Shown here: piece by piece, positions 1 through 7,366 of the stretch
Numbering within the stretch: the first letter of the stretch is position 1
How the letters are laid out: every line of letters begins with the position of its first letter
Notes under the pieces: generated by a model
What the model was told of the DNA's origin: nothing
Databases searched by the model: none
What the model saw: only the letters and a program-made list of their open reading frames with translations
Origin: Brachyspira sp.
GTDB lineage: Bacteria; Spirochaetota; Brachyspiria; Brachyspirales; Brachyspiraceae
Length of the DNA stretch: 38,410 nucleotides
Assembly: GCF_029258575.1 (NCBI RefSeq)
Contig: NZ_JARHYI010000082.1
Location: 1-38,410, forward strand
Direction: 5' to 3'
Program-made: the position numbers and the translations under genes

Positions 1-762
1 AATCTATCCATACTGGAATGTAAATAATGCTATATCTAATTTGTATGGACTTCAAACCACGTTTCTAATCTATCCATACTGGAATGTAAATCAGGCCAAA
101 TATTTTATCTTATAATCTAGCTTGTGAGTTTCTAATCTATCCATACTGGAATGTAAATTTATAAATTCCCTGCTCAGATGTAAACGCAAAGGCTGTTTCT
201 AATCTATCCATACTGGAATGTAAATCCTACTAGTTTACCTAACTTATGACCAATACTGCCGGTTTCTAATCTATCCATACTGGAATGTAAATAAATGCTT
301 TGATGATATTACATCAAAAGACATAATGGTTTCTAATCTATCCATACTGGAATGTAAATTGTGGACTACTATCAGTACTACTTGATTGCTGTTCTGTTTC
401 TAATCTATCCATACTGGAATGTAAATTCTTTTACTACGGAGCCTTCACCTGCTATAGTTACTTGTTTCTAATCTATCCATACTGGAATGTAAATATTATA
501 ATGCCATGCTCTTCTGCTCTATATCTAAAAGTTTCTAATCTATCCATACTGGAATGTAAATCATTATCATATGGTACTATTAACGAAGAAAAAAACAGTT
601 TCTAATCTATCCATACTGGAATGTAAATTTTTATGAAAACGCGAGGCAATCGAAATGGTTTTTTGTTTCTAATATATCAATACTGGAATGTAAATACAGC
701 AAGTGGGGGAACCAGTAACACTACCAATAACGTTTCTAATCTATCCATACTGGAATGTAAAT
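1..762. CRISPR. CRISPR array, 12 repeats and 11 spacers, left end outside the window
   Basis: Direct repeats of 31 bp begin GTTTCTAATC and end GGAATGTAAAT. They lie at 1-25 (cut by the window edge), 61-91, 128-158, 195-225, 262-292, 329-359, 396-426, 464-494, 531-561, 598-628, 665-695 and 732-762. Spacers are 35-37 bp, mostly 36, and all differ. The repeat at 665-695 carries two C-to-A changes (repeat positions 10 and 14), while the repeats on both sides match the consensus. Read on the minus strand the repeat ends in TTAGAAAC, which resembles the 3' end of many type I-B repeats and would put the leader on the right. The degenerate repeat near the right end instead suggests that this end is the old trailer. 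The direction is therefore unresolved. No cas gene lies in the window. Confidence 0.98.
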
Positions 763-775
763 TTCTTATTTGGGG

Positions 776-1500
776 CTGATCTAGATAATATAAAATTGTT
801 ATATTTTATGTATGAAACTAAGTAAATTAAGTCAAGAACAACAATTAAAATTAATAGAGGATTTTGCTGCAGGAACTACAGTAAGAAATGCATCTTCTTT
901 AATTGGAATTAATACCAAAACATCAATTCTATATTATCATAAACTTAGAAAATTAATTTTTGATTATGAAGTAAAAAAGAAAAAGAAATGTTTGATGGTG
1001 AAATAGAAGTTGATACCGAAATGGAACAATGCAAAAGTTATTTTGGTTGCAAAAGAAAAGGAAAAAGAGGCAGAGTCTATAAAAATAAAATCCTTTTTTG
1101 GTTTATTAAAAAGATGTGGAAAATTATATGTAAAAATGATAAATAATACTGCCAAAGGAGTGCAGAGTAAAATATGTACATTATTTCATATTATTCAAGA
1201 AAAAGCTAAACCGGATAGTATTGTATATTCAGATTCATACCGCTATTATGATATTTTAGATGTTAGTGAATTTAAGCATTAGTGAAAAAATTGCGGAACA
1301 AAAGAATCATATTAATGGTATAGAAAATTTTTGTAGTTAAGCGAAAATACATTTCCGTAAATTTAATGTAATTCCAAAGAAGCATTTTCATTTATTTATT
1401 AAAGAATGTCAATTTCGATTTAACAATAAAGGTATTGATAAACAATTAAAAATAGTATGTAATTTAGTAAAAAAGGAGTTTTTTTAGTTATCTAGATCAG
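776..1500 (+). mobile_element. Relic of an IS1595-family (ISXO2-like) insertion sequence
   Basis: A 13-bp perfect inverted repeat, CTGATCTAGATAA, bounds the element at 776-788, with its complement at 1488-1500. Between the ends lies one decayed transposase gene. The length of about 725 bp is short for this family, as expected for a small member. No matching target duplication can be seen in the 8 bp next to each end. The element starts 13 bp after the last CRISPR repeat, so it sits in whatever flank (leader or trailer) the array once had. The family call rests on transposase motifs rather than on the ends. Confidence 0.85.
812..1486 (+). pseudogene. Decayed IS1595-type transposase
   Basis: The frame opens at 812 with a helix-turn-helix-like N-terminus (SQEQQLKLIEDFAAGTTVR) and stops at 1006. 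Homology continues in other frames. GEIEVD..YFGCKRKGKRGR lies around 990-1075, FGLLKR.GKLYVK around 1105-1135, DSIVYSDSYRYYDILDVSEF around 1215-1275, NHINGIENF around 1306-1335 and RKFN.IPKKHFHLFIKEC around 1355-1410. The YFG.KRKGKRG and INGIENFW-type blocks are typical of ISXO2-like DDE transposases; here the W after ENF has become C and is followed by a stop. At least two frameshifts and two stop codons separate the blocks, so no active transposase can be made. Mobilisation would need an active copy elsewhere. Confidence 0.88.
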
Positions 1501-1572
1501 TCACTTAATATTTATAAAATCTATTTTATTGTAATATAAATCACAATAATTTTAGTTATTATACAATTTTAT

Positions 1573-1793
1573 TTATTTCATTATTCCCCATTCCTTCCAT
1601 AATTCAACGGTATAATTTCCTTTTGAAAATTTTCTATGCTGATGCATATTCCAATTAATATGTTCATTATGTCTATAATCATTTATTTTTTGCGGTGATG
1701 AATTAGAAATGTCTGCATTGCTTTTTATTTGGGCATAGCTGAATAATGAGAATAATAAAATAAATGAAAATATTAATATTATAATTTTTTCAT
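1573..1793 (-). pseudogene. Small secreted protein with a frame break at codon 3 to 4
   Basis: An ATG at 1793 is followed by six A (1785-1790), and the frame then ends after MKKL. With one more A the frame would read on as a signal peptide (MKKIIILIFSFILLFSLF then SYAQ) and a mature peptide of about 50 residues. That peptide is rich in His, Asn and Trp (NEHINWNMHQHRKF, then YTVELWKEWGIMK) and ends with a stop at 1573. No other start codon opens this frame upstream. The intact secretion signal and continuous frame downstream suggest that the break is recent or can be reversed. No family is recognised. A clear Shine-Dalgarno sequence is not visible. The gene lies between the IS relic and the lipoprotein pseudogene. 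Confidence 0.6.
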
Positions 1794-1865
1794 AAATACA
1801 ATACCGTACATATCTAAAACAAAATATATAGTTAATAGTTAAAATATTTATATTGATTTTTAATA

Positions 1866-1896
1866 AAAAACACCTCCTTTTTTAGAAGATGTTTTT
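1866..1896 (-). terminator. Rho-independent terminator of the lipoprotein pseudogene
   Basis: On the minus strand AAAAACATCTTCT (1896-1884) pairs with AGGAGGTGTTTTT (1878-1866) across a 5-nt loop. This is a 13-bp stem with two G-U wobbles, followed by a T run. The stop codon of the upstream frame (1882-1884) falls inside the hairpin. Confidence 0.75.
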
Positions 1897-2851
1897 ACGA
1901 CTAAATATATATGAATTATAATTGTATTTTTTTATTAGATTTGTAGAAAGTTCAGGTATGTATATAACATTATTAACCAAATCTATATCAGCTACACCGC
2001 TTAAAGAATCTTCTATTTTTTCTAATTGCTCTTTAGTGTTTAAATCAAATATATATACAGGCAGTATTATTAGTCATATTTTCGCCCCAATCAGAAACAT
2101 ATAGTTTACCGTTATTTATAGCTATTCCGTCTAAAGTACCGGCACCCAATCTCTGATCTGTCCATTTAGTTAATCCTGTTCCGTCTGTATTTAAAGTGTA
2201 AATAATTTCCTCCTTTAGCATTGTTTCCGAATGTACTTCCTGCTATATATAATAATCCGTTATCTAATAGTATGCCGTTAGCACCTACTATACCTGTTAC
2301 TGATGAAGTGAGTGATAATGCAGAATTATTATCTGCTTTAATAAAATGTACAGATGAAGCTCCTGTATCAGTTAAAGCTACAGTGGCAGAATTTATCACT
2401 ACAGTATCATTTAAGAATTTTGAACCTTTTATAGGAAGTTTAGTATTATTTTATTTTCTTTAACATTAGCCAATACTAAATTACCTATCATAGAGCTGTC
2501 ATTAACCTGATCCTGTATTATTGTAATATCATCATTTATGAAAGAAAAACCTTTAGGGCTGTCCAATTGTCCTTCAAAAAGTTTCTGAGGATTAGAGCCG
2601 TCTTCATTAGCAGTGATTATGAAACTGTCGGCAGGAGCATTAGGATCGCCCAAATTAGCTATATAAAGTTTTCAGTTTCTTAATTTAAGACTTTCAGGTG
2701 CTTTTTAACCTTCAACATTAATATTTACAGCCTCTTTTTTAGCAAGTTCAATTTTTGCTGCCTCTGTTGTTGTTTTATCTGCATTATTATTAGAGCATGA
2801 TATTGCAAATAAAAAAGCAGATATAATTACTGCATTAAACAGTTTATTCAT
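1882..2851 (-). pseudogene. Lipoprotein pseudogene, probable beta-propeller (NHL/SMP-30-like) protein
   Basis: It opens at 2851 with a lipoprotein signal peptide (MNKLFNAVIISAFLFAISC; lipobox FAISC). The rest can be read only by changing frame. There are two in-frame stops near 2707 and 2673 (after NINVEG and after SLKLRN) and frame changes near 2440, 2200 and 2060. Recovered segments such as KLYIANLGDPN, GFSFINDDITIIQ, GILLDNGLLYIAGS and IAINNGKLYVSDWGEN look like repeated blades of a propeller. The two stops are single-base changes in otherwise well-kept sequence and the frame changes are small indels, so decay is fairly recent. The family name is a guess from the repeat pattern. A good promoter (2891-2919) and a terminator (1866-1896) remain. 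Confidence 0.82.
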
Positions 2852-2890
2852 TTGTAATTTATCCTTATTAGTAAAAATTTTTATTAAAAC

Positions 2891-2919
2891 TTTATATATT
2901 ATTTTGTTTTATATATCAA
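2891..2919 (-). promoter_or_regulatory. Sigma-70-type promoter of the lipoprotein pseudogene
   Basis: On the minus strand TTGATA (2919-2914), a 17-bp spacer and TATAAA (2896-2891) stand 40 bp upstream of the ATG at 2851. The sequence AAGGATAAATTACAA just before the ATG gives a ribosome binding site. Confidence 0.55.
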
Positions 2920-2976
2920 TAATTAATCAAAAAAAGATTGTTGCCAAAATGATTACAATAATATTATTTGATTATA

Positions 2977-3004
2977 TTGACTATATATGAATTTTGTTTA
3001 TATT
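2977..3004 (+). promoter_or_regulatory. Sigma-70-type promoter of the Rrf2-like pseudogene
   Basis: TTGACT (2977-2982), a 16-bp spacer and TATATT (2999-3004) precede an ATG at 3012. Transcription would start almost at the start codon, so the mRNA would be nearly leaderless, and no Shine-Dalgarno sequence is visible. Confidence 0.5.
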
Positions 3005-3011
3005 TATCATT

Positions 3012-3442
3012 ATGAAGATTAATACTAAATTATCAGTTGCAGCTCATATAGTTTTATGTATAGAATTCTTTGAAAATGAAGGAACTACATCTCATTTGCT
3101 TGCCAAAAATGTTAAGACAAATCCTCCTATAATAAGGAAGATTTTATTAAAACTTTAGAATGCCTGGATAGTAGAAACCAATAAAAAGGGCAGCAGACTT
3201 ATAAAAAGCGAAGAAGATATTACACTTCTTCTATATATGAAGTGGTATTTAGAGAGTAGGATAGGGACTTTTTAATTTTTATGAGCCTAATCATATTTGT
3301 ACTATAGGCTTTGCTATGTTTGATGTTTTGGGAGAAAAGTGATGTATAGCTAGATTTTGAAAAGTCTATGTTAAAAATAACTATAAAAAAGATAGCATTT
3401 GAGGTTAGAAAAAGAAAGTGGCATATTGATTTTATAGATTAG
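3012..3442 (+). pseudogene. Rrf2-family transcriptional regulator, decayed
   Basis: The first 48 codons (MKINTKLSVAAHIVLCIEFF, then TSHLLAKNVKTNPPIIRKIL) match the N-terminal winged-helix region of Rrf2 regulators, where the segment ending IIRKILLKL is part of the DNA-binding fold. A TAG follows at about 3156, in the position of a Lys or Glu codon. The frame then continues (NAWIVETNKKGSRLIKSEEDITLL) to about 3260. After a frameshift come YEPNHICTIGFAMFDVLGEK, another stop, and a tail (ITIKKIAFEVRKRK) ending at 3442. The IVE..KGS and ITL blocks are usual Rrf2 features. The Fe-S cysteines cannot be judged with confidence. Its stop overlaps the 3' end of the convergent Crp-like gene by a few bases. 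Confidence 0.8.
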
Positions 3443-4137
3443 TTGTTTATATTTATAATACTTATTTTAGAGCCGTCTAATTTTATTATATTTTCTTTTG
3501 ATAATCTATTTAATTCTCTGGATAATGCACTTCTGTCTGCTGATATGAATTCAGCTAATTTATCTCTATTATAAGGTATTATTATATTTGATGATTTTTG
3601 AATGTTTGACATATATTTTAAATACATTGTTATTTTAGTCCTTAAACTCTTCTGACTTAAAATATCATTTTTGAATGTAAGAAATTTATTCTTATCAGAT
3701 ATTATCTTAATAAGATTTTGTATTAAAATAATATTATCTTTATTAGAATTAAATATGTTCTTTATATCTATTTTTAATATTTCGGTATTATTTAATGATA
3801 TAGCTTGTATAGATGATATTTTATTTGTAGAAAATGCAATTGCCTCAGCAAATATATCTGCTTCATTTAATATATTTACTATATTTTTTTTAGTATCATC
3901 ATATTCTTTTGAAACTTCTATTTTCCCTTTTAGTATAATATATATACTTTCAACTACATCTCCAATATCTATTATTATATTTCCCTTTATAAAAGATTTT
4001 TTTTGGGATTTTATATTATTTAATATGTTAATTATTTCATTTTTTTCTATATTATCAAATATTCTAGATTTGATAATAATGTCTATATAATTATCCATTA
4101 CAGTACCAAAAATATGATTGTTTGAAAATTCTAACAT
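3439..4137 (-). CDS. Crp/Fnr-family transcriptional regulator
   Basis: This 232-residue protein has a cyclic-nucleotide-binding-type beta-barrel (about residues 20-140, with KGNIIIDIGDVVESIYIILK and GKIEV). A long helix leads to a C-terminal winged helix whose recognition region is DKLAEFISADRSALSRELNR (about 192-211). It contains no cysteine, so an FNR-type Fe-S cluster is excluded. The usual GE...R cAMP phosphate pocket is not evident (DIFAEAIAFS), so the effector is unknown. Met15 (start at 4095) is also a plausible start and would give a more usual N-terminus; neither start has a clear Shine-Dalgarno sequence. It is divergent from the symporter/NanM operon, with about 210 bp between them, which makes it a candidate regulator of that operon. 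Confidence 0.9.
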   Translation of the reverse strand: MLEFSNNHIFGTVMDNYIDIIIKSRIFDNIEKNEIINILNNIKSQKKSFIKGNIIIDIGDVVESIYIILKGKIEVSKEYDDTKKNIVNILNEADIFAEAIAFSTNKISSIQAISLNNTEILKIDIKNIFNSNKDNIILIQNLIKIISDKNKFLTFKNDILSQKSLRTKITMYLKYMSNIQKSSNIIIPYNRDKLAEFISADRSALSRELNRLSKENIIKLDGSKISIININN

Positions 4138-4275
4138 CTTTTATAAAAAAATCAATATACACATTAAACAATTATGATTTTTTAACATTATTATTCTTTG
4201 ATAGTATTATAAAGAATATATTAATCATTTTTTATTATAAATTTAGAATTTATTTTTATATTTTTATTTTTTTTA

Positions 4276-4304
4276 TTGACAATAGAAATTTCTTTAACTA
4301 TACT
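4276..4304 (+). promoter_or_regulatory. Sigma-70 promoter of the sialic-acid uptake operon
   Basis: TTGACA (4276-4281), a 17-bp spacer and TATACT (4299-4304) form a near-consensus promoter 45 bp upstream of the symporter ATG at 4350. A second TATAAT overlaps at 4304-4309. The expected start of transcription, around 4311, falls inside the palindrome at 4309-4324. Confidence 0.75.
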
Positions 4305-4308
4305 ATAA

Positions 4309-4324
4309 TTGTTCACGTGAGCAA
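4309..4324. promoter_or_regulatory. Candidate operator palindrome over the transcription start
   Basis: TTGTTCACGTGAGCAA is a 16-bp inverted repeat with one mismatched pair and a perfect TCACGTGA core. It directly follows the -10 element, the usual place for a repressor site. It does not match the classical Crp site (TGTGA-N6-TCACA) or the FNR site (TTGAT-N4-ATCAA). The cognate regulator is not known from the sequence. Confidence 0.6.
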
Positions 4325-4349
4325 AATTTTATTTATAGGAGAACAAAAT

Positions 4350-5882
4350 ATGTCTTGGCATTGGTTTGATTGGATAGTCATTGGGCTATACTTCGTTGTA
4401 ATGTTTTTAATTGGTATGTTCTTTGCTAAAAGAACAAAATCTACAGATGATTATTTTAAAGCAGGAGGAAGAGTTCCAGCTTTAGTAACAGCTATGAGTA
4501 TTTATGCTACAGCTTTGTCATCTATTTCATTTATCGCTATACCTGCTTCTGTTTATAATAACAGTTGGCTTTTGGGTATGGCTCCTTTAGGAATTATTTT
4601 AATGGTATTATGGGCTGCTTATACTTTTGTACCATTCTTTAGAAGAGTTAATGTTACTACTGCTTATGAATATTTGGGAAGAAGATTTGATAATTCTTTC
4701 AGACTAGTAGGAAGTTTAACATTTATACTTTTCCACATTGTAAGAATGGCAATAGTAATTTATCTCCCTACTTTAGCAATGCAGCAGGTACTTCCAAATC
4801 TTGATCCAGTTTTTATAACAGTTGTTGTATCTATATTCTGTGTTGCTTATACATCTATAGGAGGTATAGAGGCAGTATTATGGTCTGATGCTATACAAAC
4901 TGTTGTTCTTCTTTTAGGGGCTTTCTTAGTAATTATAATAGGGTTTTCATCTGCTCCTGATGGATTAGGTCAGGGTTTCAAGCTTTTAGCTGATGATGGA
5001 AAAATTATTAGTCCTGATTTCTTCTCATTAGATTTAGCAAAATCAAGTATATGGGTTATGATAGTAGGCGGATTTGTTAATTCTATATATTCTTATGTAG
5101 GTAGTCAGGATATAGTACAAAGATATGCAACAAATAAAGATGAGCATGAATCTAAAAAGAGTTTATTTATGAATGTACCTTTACTTCTTACAAGTGTAGT
5201 AATATTCATAGGTATGGGGTCTTCTTTATATATTTATTTCCATTTCAAAACTCCTTTACCTGAAACTGTTAATGGTAATGCTATACTTCCTTATTTCGTT
5301 ATAAATGCTTTACCTGTTGGTATATCAGGTTTGGTAATAGCTGCTATATTTGCCGCTGCTCAATCTACAGTATCATCTAGTTTGAACTCTGTTTCTACTT
5401 GTATGACTGCTGATATATTGGAATATTTAAAACCTGGAATGGAAGATGCTTCTAAATTAAAATTTGCAAGATTATCAAGCTGGATAGTAGGTATATTTAG
5501 TACATCACTTGCTGTTTATTTCATACATAATGGTCAGGGTGATATGTTCTTATACTTCCAAGCTATAACTGGTCTTTTAGGAGGTCCTATAGCTGCTGTA
5601 TTTTTAGCTGGTATCTTCTTTGACAAAATTGACACTAAGGCAGTATGGATCGGATTTATAGTTTCTGTTATAGTAGCACTCTATATAAGTGATCCTGCAG
5701 GAATTCTTACTAAATTCATACCTGCATATACTAAACCAAAAATCTTCGAGTTTATGCTTTCATTTATTATTATAGGAGTAGGTGTAGTAGCTTCTTTCAT
5801 AGCTTCTTTTGCTTTTGGAAAACCATCTTTAGAGAAGATAAAAGGATTAACTTATTCTACTACTATTAAAAATAATAAGTAA
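4350..5882 (+). CDS. Sodium:solute symporter (SSS family), probable sialic acid transporter
   Basis: This is a 510-residue polytopic membrane protein of the SSS family, with about 13 hydrophobic segments. It starts at 4350 with MSWHWFDWIVIGLYFVVMF, after a good ribosome binding site (ATAGGAGAAC). The open frame extends further upstream, but that part lies across the promoter and operator. Recognisable family features are the early TDDYFKAGGRVPALVTAMS segment and the IAAIFAAAQSTVSSSLNS segment around residue 335, which belongs to the sodium-site region. The next gene, 24 bp downstream, is a NanM-like mutarotase lipoprotein. That pairing is known for sialic-acid uptake, so N-acetylneuraminate is the likely substrate; a hexose or another anomeric sugar remains possible. 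NanA, NanE and NanK are not in the window. Confidence 0.88.
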   Translation: MSWHWFDWIVIGLYFVVMFLIGMFFAKRTKSTDDYFKAGGRVPALVTAMSIYATALSSISFIAIPASVYNNSWLLGMAPLGIILMVLWAAYTFVPFFRRVNVTTAYEYLGRRFDNSFRLVGSLTFILFHIVRMAIVIYLPTLAMQQVLPNLDPVFITVVVSIFCVAYTSIGGIEAVLWSDAIQTVVLLLGAFLVIIIGFSSAPDGLGQGFKLLADDGKIISPDFFSLDLAKSSIWVMIVGGFVNSIYSYVGSQDIVQRYATNKDEHESKKSLFMNVPLLLTSVVIFIGMGSSLYIYFHFKTPLPETVNGNAILPYFVINALPVGISGLVIAAIFAAAQSTVSSSLNSVSTCMTADILEYLKPGMEDASKLKFARLSSWIVGIFSTSLAVYFIHNGQGDMFLYFQAITGLLGGPIAAVFLAGIFFDKIDTKAVWIGFIVSVIVALYISDPAGILTKFIPAYTKPKIFEFMLSFIIIGVGVVASFIASFAFGKPSLEKIKGLTYSTTIKNNK

Positions 5883-5906
5883 TAAAAAATTAAAAGGAAT
5901 TAATAT

Positions 5907-7073
5907 ATGAAAAAATTATTAATATTATCATCTGCTATTATGTTTTCTATATTTGCTATAAGTTGTTCAAATGCTTCTTCTTCAGGCACTTTATCAGTTA
6001 ATGTACTTGATTCTAAAGTTGAGAAAAAAATAGTTTGGGAAATGGGTGGACATTTACCTGCTCAAACTGGAATGGAGAAAAATATTGGTACTGCTGGATT
6101 ATTATATGGTTCTTTACAAGATAAATATATAGTTGTAGGTGGCGGAGCTAATTTCCCTGAAGAATCTGTACTTAATGGCGGAGCTAAAAAGACTTATTCT
6201 GATGTTTATATGTTGGAAGATAAAAACGGAGTATTGGAAGTTGTAGAGCATATTAATTTAGATAATGAAATAGGTTATGGTGCTTCTATAACTACTACAA
6301 ATGGAATATATTATATAGGTGGCTCTTCTAATCCAGAGGCTGATGATGATATATTATTTATAACATTAAAAGATGGTAAGTTGAATGTTGAAAAAATAGG
6401 AGATTTACCTTTTACATTACAAAATGGTGCTGCTGTTTATAAAGATAATAAATTATATATTCTTACTGGAAAGCAGTCTGGAAAGGGTAGCGATAAAGTT
6501 TATGAATATGATTTAGCTACTAAAGAAGCTAAAGAATTAGCTCCTGTACCTAATCAGGCTAGCAGAACTCAGCCAGTTGCTCAGATTTTAAATGGTAATA
6601 TATATATATTCAGCGGCGGAGATGCTACTGCTTATACAGATGGTTACAAATATGATTTTGCTAACAATACTTGGGAGCAAGTTGCTGATGTAACTCTTAA
6701 TGGAGAGGGTATATCTTTACTTGGTGCTGCATCAGTTAAACTTAATGAAACTGAAATGCTTGTTATAGGCGGATTTAATAAGGCTGTTTATGATAATGCT
6801 GTTTATAATTTAGGAAATCTTCAGGGTGCTGAATTAGCTAATTTTAGAGTTGAATATTTCGGTGCTGATCCTTATGAATTTAATTGGAACAACAATATAT
6901 TAATTTATAACTGTGAATCTAACACTTGGAGAACAATGGGTGAAGTTCCTTTTGATGCTCCTTGCGGAGAAGGTTTAATACTAATAGGAAATAAAATATA
7001 TTCAATTAATGGAGAAATAAAACCTGGTGTTAGAACTGATAAAATGTATGTTGGTACTATTTTAGCAAAATAA
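5907..7073 (+). CDS. NanM-like cyclically permuted mutarotase, Kelch lipoprotein
   Basis: This 388-residue protein has a lipoprotein signal peptide (MKKLLILSSAIMFSIFAISC; lipidated Cys20) followed by a Kelch-type six-bladed propeller. Typical elements are VVGGGANFPEESVLNGGAKK (from about residue 76), YYIGGSSNPEADDD, LYILTGKQSG, IYIFSGGDATAYTDGYKYDF and MLVIGGFNKAVYDN. The GGGANFP start is characteristic of the N-acetylneuraminate epimerase/mutarotase family, which speeds interconversion of the alpha and beta forms of sialic acid. Here it would be membrane-anchored outside the cytoplasm. It shares an operon with the symporter at 4350 and ends at a strong bidirectional terminator. The ribosome binding site is AAAAGGAATT. 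The substrate is inferred from the family. Confidence 0.87.
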   Translation: MKKLLILSSAIMFSIFAISCSNASSSGTLSVNVLDSKVEKKIVWEMGGHLPAQTGMEKNIGTAGLLYGSLQDKYIVVGGGANFPEESVLNGGAKKTYSDVYMLEDKNGVLEVVEHINLDNEIGYGASITTTNGIYYIGGSSNPEADDDILFITLKDGKLNVEKIGDLPFTLQNGAAVYKDNKLYILTGKQSGKGSDKVYEYDLATKEAKELAPVPNQASRTQPVAQILNGNIYIFSGGDATAYTDGYKYDFANNTWEQVADVTLNGEGISLLGAASVKLNETEMLVIGGFNKAVYDNAVYNLGNLQGAELANFRVEYFGADPYEFNWNNNILIYNCESNTWRTMGEVPFDAPCGEGLILIGNKIYSINGEIKPGVRTDKMYVGTILAK

Positions 7074-7104
7074 GATAATATGTCCAATTAAAAAGTTTTC
7101 CATA

Positions 7105-7144
7105 AATAAAGGCTTACTTAATTTTTATTAAGTAAGCCTTTATT
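7105..7144. terminator. Bidirectional terminator between convergent operons
   Basis: A perfect 18-bp inverted repeat (arms 7105-7122 and 7127-7144, core AAAGGCTTACTTAAT) with a 4-nt loop is flanked by A- and T-rich sequence. It lies between the NanM-like gene (stop 7073) and the convergent DUF3343 gene (stop 7146), so it can serve both. Confidence 0.9.
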
Positions 7145-7145
7145 A

Positions 7146-7364
7146 TTATTCTATAAGCTTAATTGTTACTAATAATCCTGCAGCTTCTAATAAAGATATA
7201 ATTTCGTCTTTTTTATCATCATCTACATCGATAGCCATATTACATACTCCAAATACTCGCTCTGGAGCAGGACGCACTATAACTTCTATGCCTGCATCTA
7301 ATAAAATTTTTTCTGCTTTGATTAAATCTCTTGGTGTTTGTAAATAACAAAAAGTTTTTGCCAT
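7146..7364 (-). CDS. DUF3343 protein, putative selenium/sulfur carrier
   Basis: This 72-residue protein resembles the DUF3343 (Se/S-carrier-like) family. It has an N-terminal FCYLQTPRDLIKAEKILLDA region, then IEVIVRPAPERVFGVCNMAI with a conserved-type cysteine (Cys46), and an acidic C-terminal stretch. It is cytoplasmic, with no signal peptide. It is the third gene of the operon YedF, cysteine-desulfurase-type enzyme, DUF3343. It starts 3 bp after the upstream stop, and its ribosome binding site (AGGAAG) lies inside the end of the upstream gene, so translation is probably coupled. Known clusters of this make-up accompany selenium metabolism. The exact reaction is not established, and the family call rests on pattern and context. 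Confidence 0.82.
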   Translation of the reverse strand: MAKTFCYLQTPRDLIKAEKILLDAGIEVIVRPAPERVFGVCNMAIDVDDDKKDEIISLLEAAGLLVTIKLIE

Positions 7365-7366
7365 AA

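Noticed and set aside
768-1508. An 8-bp target duplication around the IS1595 relic
   Set aside because: The 8 bp on the left (768-775) and on the right (1501-1508) do not match, so no duplication can be claimed.
2221-2463. An 80-codon plus-strand frame over the lipoprotein pseudogene
   Set aside because: The minus strand carries recognisable, though broken, protein homology with a promoter, a lipobox and a terminator. The plus-strand frame has none.
3671-4090. A 139-codon plus-strand frame opposite the Crp-like gene
   Set aside because: It is antisense to a well-supported gene, has low-complexity hydrophobic content and no ribosome binding site.
4309-4324. Reading the palindrome as a Crp or FNR box
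   Set aside because: The half-sites are TTG..TCAC rather than TGTGA or TTGAT, and the spacing differs, so only a generic operator call is justified.
4122-4349. Extending the symporter reading frame upstream to 4122
   Set aside because: The extra 76 codons cross the consensus promoter and the palindrome. The ribosome binding site and the family N-terminus both fit the start at 4350.
7105-7144. Treating the 18-bp inverted repeat as an attachment site or IS end
   Set aside because: It has a 4-nt loop, lies between two convergent stop codons and is flanked by A/T runs, all as expected for a bidirectional terminator.
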